Positions 1-9,128 of a DNA stretch of 64,000 nt are shown one piece after another. Source of the stretch: Nitrososphaera sp. (GTDB lineage: Archaea; Thermoproteota; Nitrososphaeria; Nitrososphaerales; Nitrososphaeraceae). The notes beneath the pieces were generated by a model. It was not told the origin of the DNA. It ran no database searches and worked only from the letters and a program-made list of their open reading frames with translations. The stretch covers positions 50,919 through 114,918 of the forward strand of contig JBDUUL010000006.1 of the NCBI GenBank assembly GCA_039938515.1. Direction: 5' to 3'. Positions within the stretch are counted from its first letter, which is position 1; the number at the start of each line of letters is the position of its first letter. A program made the translations under genes and the position numbers.

Positions 1-123
1 GAAAACGGCCTGCTTGATTTTAACGAGGCCGAGCTCAGATACAAGACGTCTTCAAAAGGAAGGCGCTTTCTAGAGACCTATCAGCAAATGGGCGAAATGG
101 TCTCCCCTGACCTGTCGGAATAG
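1..123 (+). CDS. C-terminus of a winged-helix regulator (partial)
   Basis: The window opens inside a reading frame that ends at TAG 121-123. The visible 40 residues include YKTSSKGRRFLETYQQMGEM. This 'Y-x-T-x-K-G-x-x-F-L' pattern closes the winged helix of small archaeal DNA-binding proteins (ArnR1-like), and two other proteins in this window share it (54905-55198 and 58795-59085). The recognition helix lies outside the window, so the assignment rests on the tail only. The target is unknown. Confidence 0.5.
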   Translation, partial: ENGLLDFNEAELRYKTSSKGRRFLETYQQMGEMVSPDLSE

Positions 124-210
124 AAAGAATAACACAGCCCCACTTTTTCCTTTTTTTGCCTTACCTGGCAAAAATGGTTTTTATGTTAGACGAGAGCCGT
201 CCCATCTGTA

Positions 211-909
211 ATGCAAAGCTCGCGCCGGGCTATAACGACAGGTCAAATGTATGAGATAGAGGAAAATGGCGAATCCACGCTTGGCATGCCGCGTTTTCTC
301 ATGATGGAAAACGCAGGTCATGGAGCCGCAGATTTTCTTGTAAGTCACTTTGGTGACAAGCTCGCCAGAAAAAGGGTTGTTGCTGTGTGCGGCACCGGCA
401 ACAATGGCGGTGACGGGTTTGTAGTTTCCCGGCACCTTGCAGGTTACTGCCGTGACATTACAGTAATTCTGCTCGGTTCGATAGACCATATAAGGAGCAA
501 GGAGGCAAGAGCCAACTGGACCATTCTCGAAAAAATGAACAAAAGTATCAGTCTGATGGTTGCGGGTTCTCTCTTATCGGATGTTCAAAGAAAAGCAATA
601 TCCGGCGCGGATATTGTCATCGACGCGATTTTCGGCACGGGGATAGTGGACGGCAGGCCTATCGGAGAGCCGTTTGCGTCCGCTATCGATGCCATCAACG
701 CCTCAAAAGGCTATGTCTTAGCCATTGACGTGCCATCGGGGATTGACCCCAACTCGGGCAAGCCAAACTACAAATGCGTCAGGGCTGCTGCCACAGTCAC
801 ATTCCACAGGCTCAAGGTCGGGATGAAAAAGGCAAAGCGGTACACCGGAACCATTCACGTGGAATGGATAGGCATTCCTCCCGAGGCGGAGGCTGGAGTG
901 CTGACGTAG
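211..909 (+). CDS. nnrE: NAD(P)H-hydrate epimerase (YjeF N-domain)
   Basis: Repairs damaged nicotinamide cofactors by interconverting the R and S forms of NAD(P)HX so that the partner dehydratase can restore NAD(P)H. The 232 residues match a stand-alone YjeF N-terminal Rossmann-like domain. Visible signatures are MENAG (residues 32-36), the nucleotide-binding loop CGTGNNGGDGF (60-70), DAIFGTG, and AIDVPSGID near the C-terminus. The C-terminal dehydratase domain present in many archaeal fusions is absent, so that activity must be encoded elsewhere. The stop codon abuts the TTG start of the next gene, which suggests co-transcription. Confidence 0.9.
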   Translation: MQSSRRAITTGQMYEIEENGESTLGMPRFLMMENAGHGAADFLVSHFGDKLARKRVVAVCGTGNNGGDGFVVSRHLAGYCRDITVILLGSIDHIRSKEARANWTILEKMNKSISLMVAGSLLSDVQRKAISGADIVIDAIFGTGIVDGRPIGEPFASAIDAINASKGYVLAIDVPSGIDPNSGKPNYKCVRAAATVTFHRLKVGMKKAKRYTGTIHVEWIGIPPEAEAGVLT

Positions 910-1533
910 TTGGCTCGCATTTTTCAGATCCCCGTGGGTAGGATGGCTAACTTTACCTATCTGGTCTCTGACGAAAAAACCGACGAGTGCGCAATTGTGG
1001 ACCCGTCATGGGACCTCGAAGTCGTCATGTCTGCCATCAAGAAAAACGGGCTCAAACCCAAGTTCATAATAAACACGCACTCGCACTTCGACCATGTACT
1101 TGGAAACGAGCAGATGGCAAAACTGACGGGGGCCAAGATTATCCAGCATCGCAATTCAGAACTGGCGAAAGACATCGCCGTGGATGATGGCCAGACAATA
1201 AGTATAGGCGACACAGTTCTTCGGGTGCTCCACACTCCGGGTCATTCCCAAGACAGCATTTGCCTCATTCTAGATGGACAATACGTGCTTACCGGAGACA
1301 CTCTTTTTGTAGGAAACTGTGGAAGGGTTGACCTTCCGGGAAGCGATCCCGTCCAAATGTATGAGAGCCTGTATCAAAAAGTGGCGGCGCTCGATGAGAA
1401 TCTCGTCGTGTATCCTGGACACAACTACGGGACGACGCCGACCTCAACGATAGGAAATGAAAAGAAGAACAATTTCGTTCTTCACCTCAAGAGCGAATCG
1501 GACTTTGTCGCGTTCATGTCCCATGGTGATTGA
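910..1533 (+). CDS. Metallo-beta-lactamase-fold hydrolase, glyoxalase II/persulfide dioxygenase-like
   Basis: A 207-residue cytosolic metallohydrolase. The metal-binding signature HSHFDH lies at residues 57-62, followed by HTPGHS, LTGDTLF and a late PGHNYG, the classical order of metal ligands in the glyoxalase II / ETHE1 branch. Substrates in this branch are thioesters such as S-lactoylglutathione or persulfides. The organism probably lacks glutathione, so the true substrate is open. It starts with TTG directly after the TAG of nnrE and overlaps the next gene by 4 nt, making it the middle gene of a three-gene unit. Confidence 0.85.
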   Translation: MARIFQIPVGRMANFTYLVSDEKTDECAIVDPSWDLEVVMSAIKKNGLKPKFIINTHSHFDHVLGNEQMAKLTGAKIIQHRNSELAKDIAVDDGQTISIGDTVLRVLHTPGHSQDSICLILDGQYVLTGDTLFVGNCGRVDLPGSDPVQMYESLYQKVAALDENLVVYPGHNYGTTPTSTIGNEKKNNFVLHLKSESDFVAFMSHGD

Positions 1534-2627
1534 GCGCGCAATTCCGTGATATCCGATGCACCTGGATGAGCGAAGCTGCCGAGCACTCCCTACAGACCGT
1601 CGAGCGTCCGGTCTTTGTGTGCACCATATCATATACCGCCACAAGTGAAATTCCGGGGATTACCGTCGCAGGTTCAAATCCCGATCTTGTAAAGTACACT
1701 CCCGCGGCCGACGCTGAATACCTTTGCTACGGAAAGTGCAGATGCATTCCGGGCGTGCCGGCTACACCCGATGGCAAGCCAACCCCTGCGGTAATAACGC
1801 GCGCGGCGCTCCACATCGCAGACATTCCATTTTTTATCGTGGATGCTGGTTCGAAAATCAAACCAGACGTCCCGTATATCTCACTCGGGCTCGAACCCGG
1901 AAAGAACATAGCTGAAGGTGACGCCATGAGCCGGGCGCAGGCCCAAGACGCTTTTGATAAGGGCAGGGTTTTGGGAGAGCAGCTTGCTGGCTGTGGTGAC
2001 ATGCTTGTTCTGGGAGAGAGCATCCCGGGAGGGACTACCACCGCGCTTGCGGTTCTGAGCGGCCTTGGAATCGATGCGCGTTTCCGGATGAGCAGTAGCA
2101 TGCCCTCGAACCCTCATGAAATCAAAAACGCCATTCTTGAGCGCGCAATTGCTAGAAGAGTCAATCATGAGGGACTCGGTTCTCCACTAGATATCGTTGC
2201 GGCGTTTGGCGATCCTATGATTGCTTCCGTTGCAGGCATCGCGACAGGTGCACTGACTGCCAGCGACAGCGTTCTCCTCGCAGGTGGAACACAAATGGCA
2301 GCGGTGCTCGGAGTACTCAAGCGATCGATCGTACCATTATCTCGCCTTTACGTAGGTACGACTGTCTATGTCGCGGACGACCCCAAGGCGGACCTTGCCG
2401 GCCTCGTAGACTCTGCCGGGCCTGCTCCAGTGCTTTCGTGCGATCTTCATCTGCCCGAGTCGGGCAAGGCGGGCCTCAGGGCGTACGGTGACGGCTTTGT
2501 AAAAGAGGGAGCGGGCGCAGGGGGCGCATCTATTGCTGCGATGCTCAAAAAGAAATCGCTGTCCGGACATGATATCAGAAGGGCAGCGGAAACAGAATAC
2601 GAGGACCATATAGAAGCCGCGTTGTAG
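1530..2627 (+). CDS. cobT: CobT-like nicotinate-nucleotide:dimethylbenzimidazole phosphoribosyltransferase family protein
   Basis: Archaeal branch of the NaMN:DMB phosphoribosyltransferase family (TIGR00303/UPF0284 type, about 350 residues), which activates the lower-ligand base in cobalamin assembly. Visible signatures are the glycine-rich GGTTTALAVLSGLG, VAAFGDPM, and LLAGGTQMAAV. Cobalamin is made by ammonia-oxidising archaea, which fits. Two starts are possible: TTG at 1530, inside the upstream stop (TTGA overlap), or ATG at 1566, which removes 12 residues with no homologous character; the second is equally credible. The exact base substrate in archaea is not settled by the sequence. Confidence 0.8.
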   Translation: MSAQFRDIRCTWMSEAAEHSLQTVERPVFVCTISYTATSEIPGITVAGSNPDLVKYTPAADAEYLCYGKCRCIPGVPATPDGKPTPAVITRAALHIADIPFFIVDAGSKIKPDVPYISLGLEPGKNIAEGDAMSRAQAQDAFDKGRVLGEQLAGCGDMLVLGESIPGGTTTALAVLSGLGIDARFRMSSSMPSNPHEIKNAILERAIARRVNHEGLGSPLDIVAAFGDPMIASVAGIATGALTASDSVLLAGGTQMAAVLGVLKRSIVPLSRLYVGTTVYVADDPKADLAGLVDSAGPAPVLSCDLHLPESGKAGLRAYGDGFVKEGAGAGGASIAAMLKKKSLSGHDIRRAAETEYEDHIEAAL

Positions 2628-2753
2628 CCTTGCAGTGTAGTTAGAAAACGAGGCTAAAGGGGAACTCAATGCAGACAAGGGCAGGCAAAGCCTATCGGCC
2701 TCGAAAACTCTAGTTCACACGGTATGGACGGCTTGAGGCCGCCAGACCGAAAC

Positions 2754-3125
2754 TTAGAACGTCAAGTACGGATTCTTGTTGCTGCCTGTTTTTTCCTGGG
2801 AATCAAACAGTTGGACGAGCAATTGTTGCTGCAGGTTCTGAAAATAGGTTCTAAGACCTATGCTCGACTCGTTCTCGAGCTTTTGCTGGATGGCGGCGAC
2901 AAGGTGCGGGGTCATCCTATCTGAAACCGTGATGTTAAATCTCGTCTTGACCCTGCCGTCCTGCATGATCTGCATTTCCGAGCGGACATTCTCAGGTGCG
3001 ATCTGTCTTGCTCGCGAGTCCAACCACTGGTACATCGAGATGAGTACCTGGGGCTTGATTCCCAGTTTCTCATCGTCCATGGAGATGTGAAAAACTGATA
3101 CTGCGGTGTTCGACTTGTTTTGCAT
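2754..3125 (-). CDS. Conserved hypothetical protein
   Basis: An acidic-to-neutral 123-residue protein with no signal peptide or membrane segment. The N-terminal part (VSVFHISMDDEKLGIKPQVL) looks like a beta-alpha unit and the C-terminal part is a Q-rich amphipathic helix (NLQQQLLVQLFDSQEKTG). I do not recognise the family. It stands alone on the minus strand between cobT (+) and another small minus-strand gene. Function unknown. Confidence 0.55.
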   Translation of the reverse strand: MQNKSNTAVSVFHISMDDEKLGIKPQVLISMYQWLDSRARQIAPENVRSEMQIMQDGRVKTRFNITVSDRMTPHLVAAIQQKLENESSIGLRTYFQNLQQQLLVQLFDSQEKTGSNKNPYLTF

Positions 3126-3205
3126 GCGCTCTAACGGAGAGTTAGGATAAAAACAAGGAATAGAGCTCTAGTTAACCATCAAGCTAAAAACGTCGCAGAG
3201 CGGCT

Positions 3206-3469
3206 TTAGATGCTTGAAAGAATCTCTGATAGGCTGTCCGGAATCTCGGGGAGCTCTCCGATGTGACTGACGTTATTCTGCAGGGTCTCGGAGCCGATAC
3301 GGCGAACTCTCTGGGTTGCAATCAATGTATCAATCAGCCTTTCAAGTTCTTTCGCCGGCAGAACCCCATTGAGCTTTTCCTTCAGCGTGACCTCAGAGTC
3401 GTATTTGTTGATGGCGTGCTGAACCAAGATAAGTTTCTCGTCGTGCGAAAGGCTAATCACGTCCCTCAC
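3206..3469 (-). CDS. Small hypothetical protein
   Basis: An 87-residue, mainly helical protein beginning MRDVISLSHDEKLILVQHAI. A central stretch (LPAKELERLIDTLIATQRVRR) resembles a helix-turn-helix-like pair, but no family is recognised. A TATA-like element (TTATAATAAAG on the plus strand near 3482-3492) sits about 15-25 nt upstream of the ATG, in keeping with the short-leader promoters of this genome. Confidence 0.5.
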   Translation of the reverse strand: MRDVISLSHDEKLILVQHAINKYDSEVTLKEKLNGVLPAKELERLIDTLIATQRVRRIGSETLQNNVSHIGELPEIPDSLSEILSSI

Positions 3470-3606
3470 AAGCGTAAGTGGTTATAATAAAGCTTGAACT
3501 CTGGACATCGGAATCCACTGCGAGGCATCAAGTCCCTCATTATTCACAAAGCTAGTTTTCCGTGGCCAGGGGTGCCTGCTCTGCAAGACGTGCAATCCTG
3601 ATCGCT

Positions 3607-5379
3607 TTATCCTCGCTTTGCACCTGACTTTTTCAGTTGCTTCTCGTACATTTCAACTATCTCACTTATGGTAGTTGCGTCCTCCGGCTTTTTGTCGTCG
3701 CGTACCTTGCCGGTAAATTTGGGAAATCTCAACGCCAGGCCGTAACCGGCCCTCAGTGTGTCCATGGCCGCAGTGTGCAGCGGACTGAGCGTGATTTCCG
3801 ACGCAATTACTTCGATCACCAGTTTGGGTTCAAACCAGACGTCCATCTCTAGCCCCGAATCCACGCGCGCAGGTCTATGCTTGACGATGTGCTCTTGAAG
3901 TATCGAGTAAAACTTGACAAGGTCCTTGTCCGAAAAACCGGTCCCAACCTTGCTCACGCTTCGAAAGATGTCATTTTCTTCGTCGTATGCTGCAAGTAGA
4001 AGGGCTCCGTAACTCCCGACACGTCGGCCCCTCCCATACAGAGCACCAACTATCACGAGGTCCAGAGTGTCGACAAGCTCATTCTGATACTCTCGCTTGA
4101 GCTTCATCCAGGCATATTCGCGGGCGCCGGCGCGGTAGGTACTCTCCAGCTGCTTTGCCATCAGTCCCTCGCATCCATGCCTCATGGCTTCTGCCATAAA
4201 ATTCTCGATCTGCTTTTGATCTTTCGCAATGCGCTGCTCGACGACCTTTATCTTTCTGTCTTTTGAGTTCCGCAAAAGCTTTTCAAGAAGGGATCTGCGG
4301 TCGCTGTATGGACTATCTAGCATCGACTTGCCGTCAGCATAGAGAACATCAAAAAAGTTGATGACAACCGGATAGCTTTGCATAGCCTCCTCTACCCCGT
4401 GCTTCCTCCTCCTATGCATGAGCTCTTGAAACGGGAGGTACTCGGCAGTCTTGGAATCTATAGCCACCACTTCTCCTTCAAGTATCAGTTCTCTGGCAGT
4501 AGAGATTGTCGACGCAGACGATGCAACGTCAGGGTAGTGACCTGTTATTCGCTCAAGCCTTCGTGAAAAGAGCTCTACTCCGTGAAGTCCCTTGTGGACC
4601 TGAACCCGCTCGCCATCAAGCTTGTATTCCAGTGCCACTGGCCTTCCCTCCGACCGGCTGACAACTTCATTGGCGTCAACGGCCCTCTCCGCAAGCATGG
4701 GTCTTATCGGCTTGTAAAGAGTAACTTTCATCCGTACAACTGCATCCAGCCCCTCTATGGCAAGTGTCCTTGCGACGGCGCCGAGATCGCTTGACACATT
4801 GTACGCGTGTTCAAGAACGTTTCGATTCGCCTTGTCCGCGGTAAATGCGAGGGCAAGGGAGTCAAGCATGGTGTAGTCGGCAATCCCGAGCCGGAGCTGG
4901 CCAAGCACAAATTTTACGATGTATCGAGCCTCGTCGTTTGATGCATCATTAAGCAAGCTCTGCAGGAGCCGCAATTTGCTTTCCTGCGAGCCGGCGCCCG
5001 CGGTCCGAGCTATCCTGTCTAGCACGGCATAAACTCGCTCGACTGTCATTGGCTCTGAAAAAAACGTGGACTGAGACTTTGACAGCAGGGCTTCGCCTGC
5101 AGTGTCCCCGAGGTCGCCAGTCCGCCGATAGATCTCTTCAATGCGCGCCGTGTCTGCGCCGGATGCATTTGCGATCGCCCGCATCACCATCCTTCCTGCA
5201 ATGCCAAGCTCCACTCCCTCGTAGTCAGGGTACAATTTGCCCTGAATAAGGTAAGTGACTTTGTCGATGGTTTGTGGCGGAGTCCTCTTCAGAAGCTCTA
5301 CGAGGTAATCGGTCAACGCCAGCCGACTCGCGGTTTTCTCCATTTTGACAAACGTTTCGACAACAAGGGAAAAGTCCAT
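3607..5379 (-). CDS. lig: ATP-dependent DNA ligase (archaeal type)
   Basis: Seals nicks during Okazaki-fragment joining and repair. The 590 residues are the usual archaeal/eukaryotic replicative ligase length. Order: an all-helical N-terminal DNA-binding domain (about 1-215), the nucleotidyltransferase core with motif I EYKLDGER (catalytic Lys253, adenylated during catalysis), motif III-like FFDVLYADGKS, motif IV EGLMAKQL, motif V WMKLKREY, then a C-terminal OB domain with PKFTGKVRDDK. All expected catalytic motifs are present. It is transcribed divergently from rps25e across an 81-nt gap. Confidence 0.96.
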   Translation of the reverse strand: MDFSLVVETFVKMEKTASRLALTDYLVELLKRTPPQTIDKVTYLIQGKLYPDYEGVELGIAGRMVMRAIANASGADTARIEEIYRRTGDLGDTAGEALLSKSQSTFFSEPMTVERVYAVLDRIARTAGAGSQESKLRLLQSLLNDASNDEARYIVKFVLGQLRLGIADYTMLDSLALAFTADKANRNVLEHAYNVSSDLGAVARTLAIEGLDAVVRMKVTLYKPIRPMLAERAVDANEVVSRSEGRPVALEYKLDGERVQVHKGLHGVELFSRRLERITGHYPDVASSASTISTARELILEGEVVAIDSKTAEYLPFQELMHRRRKHGVEEAMQSYPVVINFFDVLYADGKSMLDSPYSDRRSLLEKLLRNSKDRKIKVVEQRIAKDQKQIENFMAEAMRHGCEGLMAKQLESTYRAGAREYAWMKLKREYQNELVDTLDLVIVGALYGRGRRVGSYGALLLAAYDEENDIFRSVSKVGTGFSDKDLVKFYSILQEHIVKHRPARVDSGLEMDVWFEPKLVIEVIASEITLSPLHTAAMDTLRAGYGLALRFPKFTGKVRDDKKPEDATTISEIVEMYEKQLKKSGAKRG

Positions 5380-5460
5380 CAGGATGCGCCCAGCTGAAAC
5401 CCACCGCTGACTGGCAATTATGAATATTAAAGGGCTTGCACGACTTTATAGCGCGCAAAA

Positions 5461-5787
5461 ATGGGTGGCAATAAGAAAAAACCGTCCTCCTCTTCTGACA
5501 AGGGAGCGGCCACGGGCCCGGGTGGCGAGATCAAGCCGTCCTCTGACGAGAAGAAGAAGTCAAGCAAGCCGCAGCAAAAGCAAAAGCTTGCCGTGTTGAT
5601 TGACGAGGGACAGGGCATGAAAGTTATCCAGGGCATGAAGGCAATTACAATTCAGTCAGTCGCTCGAACTACTGGTGTCAAAATATCCGTTGCCAACGCG
5701 TTCGTCAAGTCGCTTGAATCAAAAGGCGTCGTGAGAAGCGTGGGCGGATACAGCGGGCACCGAATCTACGAGCTAGTAAAACACTGA
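5461..5787 (+). CDS. rps25e: 30S ribosomal protein S25e
   Basis: Small-subunit ribosomal protein found in archaea and eukaryotes. The N-terminal 45 residues are a Lys/Ser-rich tail that probably contacts rRNA. The core is a winged helix (VIQGMKAITIQSVARTTGVK, then SVANAFVKSLESKGVVRSVG) ending in HRIYELVK, typical of S25e. The 108-residue length fits. A TATA-like AATATTAAAGG at about 5422-5432 lies roughly 30 nt upstream of the ATG, predicting a leaderless or near-leaderless mRNA. Confidence 0.93.
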   Translation: MGGNKKKPSSSSDKGAATGPGGEIKPSSDEKKKSSKPQQKQKLAVLIDEGQGMKVIQGMKAITIQSVARTTGVKISVANAFVKSLESKGVVRSVGGYSGHRIYELVKH

Positions 5788-5791
5788 GATC

Positions 5792-6196
5792 TTAACTCGC
5801 CTTTTTTATTACCGCTACGTCGCCTGCCTGAACGCTATCCAGGATCTCAATGTTTGTCCGCAAATAACCGATGGGATTCAGCGACTGCATTATAGATGCA
5901 TCTTTTACAAACATACATACGGCGCCATTTGATGTCATATAGGCCAAGTCTCCTCGCTTGAACTTTGAACGCTGCTTTTCAGCGCCTATTATAAGCCCCG
6001 ACTCTGCGTAGAGAAACGAATCTGAAAACCTGTGAATTCTTCCCTCCACGGGCATTGACTTCAGTAGCGCGCTGCATGTGAGGGGCGCAAGATGGCGCGC
6101 AAGTTCCGCCTGTATGATGCCCCTTCCGCGGACCTCTATCTCTACCCTGATTCTGGACACAGATCCCTGCGGCGGTTCCACAGATGCCATTTGCAC
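5792..6196 (-). CDS. Cyclophilin-like fold protein (TM1367/DUF369 type)
   Basis: A 134-residue soluble protein whose start (VSRIRVEIEVRGRGIIQAEL), the phrase RHLAPLTCSALLKSMPVEGR and the later KFKRGDLAYMTSNGAVCMFV match the small cyclophilin-like beta-barrel family first described for TM1367 (Pfam Cyclophil_like). The eukaryotic cyclophilin active-site arginine and FHR context are not evident, so peptidyl-prolyl isomerase activity should not be assumed. It converges tail to tail with rps25e, with only 4 nt between the stops. Confidence 0.7.
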   Translation of the reverse strand: MQMASVEPPQGSVSRIRVEIEVRGRGIIQAELARHLAPLTCSALLKSMPVEGRIHRFSDSFLYAESGLIIGAEKQRSKFKRGDLAYMTSNGAVCMFVKDASIMQSLNPIGYLRTNIEILDSVQAGDVAVIKKAS

Positions 6197-6300
6197 GCGA
6201 CAGAAATTGTATCACCCATATGTTTCCAACTGGTTAGGATTGAAAATGCTTGCAATATTCGCAACATTTATTATAGATCTGCAATCTTTTTGCGTCATTC

Positions 6301-6744
6301 TTGGTAGTAAAGCGTTCTACAGCTAAAAGGGGTTCTGCCGCGCCAAGAAAGTCAGCCGCGAAAACTGCCAAGAGCAAGAAAACAACAGCCAAGCCCAAGC
6401 CTGAGGAAGTAGAAGAAGTTGAAATAAAGAAATCTGGAAGGCCAGAGGACGAGGTTGTTGTATATGATGAGCACGAATACGAGCTTCGCGAAATTCCTGC
6501 GCAGGGCAGTCGAGTGCTGATTGGTCCGCCATGGCTTACGCGCTTTGAACGCGCGAGGATTACGGGTGCAAGGTCTCTTCAGCTGTCTCTTGGCGCCCCT
6601 TCACTGGCAAGGACTGCAGAAGGAGTTACCAATTCCATAAGCCTTGCCATCGTAGAGATTGAACAAAAGGCTCTTCCAATATCAATAAGGCGAATACTTC
6701 CAAATGGGATCTATCAGGATATTCCAATTGATTGGATGAAATGA
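6301..6744 (+). CDS. rpoK: RNA polymerase subunit K/Rpo6 with a basic N-terminal extension
   Basis: Archaeal counterpart of eukaryotic RPB6 and bacterial omega, which clamps the largest RNA polymerase subunit. The core is the C-terminal 75 residues: LTRFERARITGARSLQLSLG followed by ISIRRILPNGIYQDIPIDW, a near-diagnostic Rpo6 signature. Residues 1-55 form a Lys/Ala/Glu-rich, probably disordered tail, longer than in most archaeal RpoK proteins. The start is TTG at 6301. TATTATAGA at about 6271 lies some 25-30 nt upstream and suits a leaderless transcript. Confidence 0.92.
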   Translation: MVVKRSTAKRGSAAPRKSAAKTAKSKKTTAKPKPEEVEEVEIKKSGRPEDEVVVYDEHEYELREIPAQGSRVLIGPPWLTRFERARITGARSLQLSLGAPSLARTAEGVTNSISLAIVEIEQKALPISIRRILPNGIYQDIPIDWMK

Positions 6745-6966
6745 CCTTAGGAAGTCTCTCACACAACTTTTGAAAAACCGAAAAATGGAAAGCTTCGCCC
6801 TCTACGATCTTTCACGCTAAATCCGGGCTGGCTTCCTGCCATTGAGGTCATTTTTGTTCAGAATGAAAGCATGAATGGCCAGGGTCTCGCACGAACTGTG
6901 CTACAGTACCTCCCCGGAAAGCGCGCCAATCTTTCTTCTGGTTGACAGGGTATCCTTTTGGATCCA

Positions 6967-7581
6967 CTAGAATCCTCCCGGGACATGATCCGCCTGCCTC
7001 GTCTTCCCAGCAAGTCGTGCCTCGATGTACTCCTTGAAATCGTTTGAATGGGAAAACATCGATGCAAATTCTAACCCGCGCGAACTGAATAATTCCCGAG
7101 CCCCTTCCTCTCTGTCCACCACTGCGACTATGCCCTTCACGGTATAGCCCATTTCTGTGACCCTGTCAGCGGCGTCCATCGAGCTCCTTCCCGTCGTGAC
7201 AACGTCATCTACGATTACTGCAGGCGAGTCCACGTTTCCCTCGACCCATTTCCGACGGCCGTATTGCTTTGCTTGCTTTCTGACGAAGAAAAGGTCGATG
7301 GGACGAGTACCCTGCGCGCTTGACATTGAAATTGAGGTCGCAAAGGGAATCGCTCCTGACTCCAAACCCCCCACCGACTTCGCACCAAGCGCCTGCACCA
7401 GACCCAGACCGAGCGAACCTGCTAGCGCAAGTCCTCTGGCGGTTAAAATTGCCTTCTTGATGTCATAATAGTATGGCGACTTCCTGCTGCTTGAAAGAAC
7501 GGTTTCCTCAAGGACTATGCCATCTTTTTTTATGATTTCCTTCAGCTGCTCACGGGGGGTCAAATCTTGTGGTGCCTGCAC
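6967..7581 (-). CDS. pyrE: Orotate phosphoribosyltransferase
   Basis: Converts orotate and PRPP to orotidine 5'-phosphate in pyrimidine synthesis. The PRPP-binding loop AVIVDDVVTTGRS is at residues 121-133. The dimer loop with KQAKQYGRRKWVEG (about 102-115) and GGLESGAIPFATSIS (71-85) are the other family marks. The length of 204 residues is normal. It is a single gene here, away from carAB at 19.5 kb, which feeds the same pathway. Confidence 0.93.
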   Translation of the reverse strand: MQAPQDLTPREQLKEIIKKDGIVLEETVLSSSRKSPYYYDIKKAILTARGLALAGSLGLGLVQALGAKSVGGLESGAIPFATSISMSSAQGTRPIDLFFVRKQAKQYGRRKWVEGNVDSPAVIVDDVVTTGRSSMDAADRVTEMGYTVKGIVAVVDREEGARELFSSRGLEFASMFSHSNDFKEYIEARLAGKTRQADHVPGGF

Positions 7582-7649
7582 AAATCATGATCTCGTGGTT
7601 ATAAGTACGCTGTCTGAATTTTCGGCTACGGGCAGAAATCAGCTGCCTT

Positions 7650-8225
7650 CTAAAAGAGCGTCAGCGATTTGAGAGACGAAGTGAACGCATCCAACTCATT
7701 TGAGTACTGCGCTTGGGGCGATATAAAAGAGATTGAAAGCAGATAGCCGCGGTGGACCAGATGATAAACGACTTGTTTGTAGGTGGATCCTTGCACCGAG
7801 ATAGTCCATGTCCTGACCTTCACGTCCTGGTTAGCGAGTGTACCTGAACCCTCGCTCTCGATCGATTTTTCGTGTAGTCGATCGCTTGCTAAAGCTAGCT
7901 GCTTTGACTTGGCGTCCAGGCTGTCCAAGGTATCTCCCGGTCTCATCTTGCTGGCAACAATGTCGATTGAGGCAGCAGAATCGTTAAAGGATACGAGGGT
8001 GGTCGTGTTGGCGTCAAGGTGCCTGAATTCCTGCGCGCTCCATCCTTGGGGGTATGAAATCGAAAAGCCAAACCCCCTGTTGACGTATGGGTTTGGGACC
8101 TGATTCTTTGCGACCACATGCTTGCTGAGCCCCGCGTTAATTACTAGGACAGCGACAATGACTGCCGCAGCGCCGCAGGCAACTGCGATGATGGCCTTTC
8201 TAGATGCCAATGTTCCTATCCCCAC
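7650..8225 (-). CDS. Membrane-anchored PsbP-like protein
   Basis: The GTG start gives 191 residues. Residues 10-31 (KAIIAVACGAAAVIVAVLVI) are one hydrophobic anchor, placing the rest outside the membrane. The ectodomain has the pattern of small PsbP/PsbP-like domains: YVNRGFGFSISYPQGWSAQE near the start, a central VSFNDSAASIDIVASKM, and a final SNELDAFTSSLKSL. Such anchored PsbP-like proteins are common in thaumarchaea, with no assigned ligand. There is no lipobox cysteine. Confidence 0.6.
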   Translation of the reverse strand: MGIGTLASRKAIIAVACGAAAVIVAVLVINAGLSKHVVAKNQVPNPYVNRGFGFSISYPQGWSAQEFRHLDANTTTLVSFNDSAASIDIVASKMRPGDTLDSLDAKSKQLALASDRLHEKSIESEGSGTLANQDVKVRTWTISVQGSTYKQVVYHLVHRGYLLSISFISPQAQYSNELDAFTSSLKSLTLF

Positions 8226-8262
8226 TGCTTGCGGATAATATATCTATCAGGACTCGTGCTGT

Positions 8263-9120
8263 CTAGATCTCTTGAATCTTGCTCTCGTCAAAGACATCGC
8301 CACCGTACCAGCGGTATCTGAAATAGTCCAGGCACCACTCGTGAAAAATTCTGTCGGCGCTGTAGAATATCATGTTCATATCCGTTTCCCCCTTTTGCGT
8401 CGGAAACATGACCGCAGCATGTTTTTCGTTTAGAATCACTGCTACCTGAACGCTTTCGACCATCTTGCGCTCGATTGCAGCCTTGTTTAGCAGCTCGCTG
8501 TGGCCCAATTTTTTCAGGAGCTCCTTCCTTCCCACGGCTGTGATCGCGTTTTTGGGTAGCACATATGAGTACTTTACACCGGAGTGCCTTACTCTGCCGA
8601 CCGCAGGTTCAATGAGATCCATCGGAACCTGCGGAACAACTTCGTAAATGTATTCATTGGCTTGCCGGTAAATGTCCTTCCATCTCTCCAGAATAGCAAC
8701 AATTCCTTTAACAAATTCACAATGGTCCAGCGCTCCTAGCCTCATGATGAATTTTATGGGAAGCTCGCCGAGTATGTGCTCCGAAAAATACTCCTTGTGC
8801 TTTGAAAGGTAATTGAAAGTCGGAATCTGCTTGATAATAGTATTGCCGAAAGTAGTTAATGAAAAGATGCCTTCGGGATCCTTTTCGATTAGCCCCGCAT
8901 CCTGCAGTCTGTTTACGTTTCTGTGCGCCTCCTGCATGGTGATGTTGAGGTCCTTTGCGAGCTGGGATATCTTGGCGCTCTTGTCATTCAACCGGAAAAT
9001 AATGGAGAGGCGCTGCTCGCTTGCCAGTTCAAAGAACGTCTTTTCGGTGTTCGCGTAGGTGGGGATGATGTCGACTTCGGAGTCGCTGGACATTTCAGGC
9101 CTTACCTGATCGACCACCAT
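8263..9120 (-). CDS. Winged-helix transcriptional regulator, FilR1-like
   Basis: A 285-residue regulator. Residues 28-90 form an ArsR-like winged helix (ASEQRLSIIFRLNDKSAKIS, then LAKDLNITMQEAHRNVNRLQ, wing at GLIEKDPEGIFSLT). The remaining 190 residues resemble the sensory middle domain of methanogenesis regulator FilR1 and its archaeal relatives, with a conserved GVKYSYVLPKNAI stretch. The ligand is unknown. The following minus-strand gene begins only 9 nt upstream of this gene's ATG region, so the two may share a transcript. Confidence 0.72.
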   Translation of the reverse strand: MVVDQVRPEMSSDSEVDIIPTYANTEKTFFELASEQRLSIIFRLNDKSAKISQLAKDLNITMQEAHRNVNRLQDAGLIEKDPEGIFSLTTFGNTIIKQIPTFNYLSKHKEYFSEHILGELPIKFIMRLGALDHCEFVKGIVAILERWKDIYRQANEYIYEVVPQVPMDLIEPAVGRVRHSGVKYSYVLPKNAITAVGRKELLKKLGHSELLNKAAIERKMVESVQVAVILNEKHAAVMFPTQKGETDMNMIFYSADRIFHEWCLDYFRYRWYGGDVFDESKIQEI

Positions 9121-9128
9121 GCTTCAAG

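Noticed and set aside
1665..1690. T-arm-like string GGTTCAAATCCC
   Set aside because: It lies inside the cobT coding sequence, and no acceptor, D-arm or anticodon arm can be formed around it.
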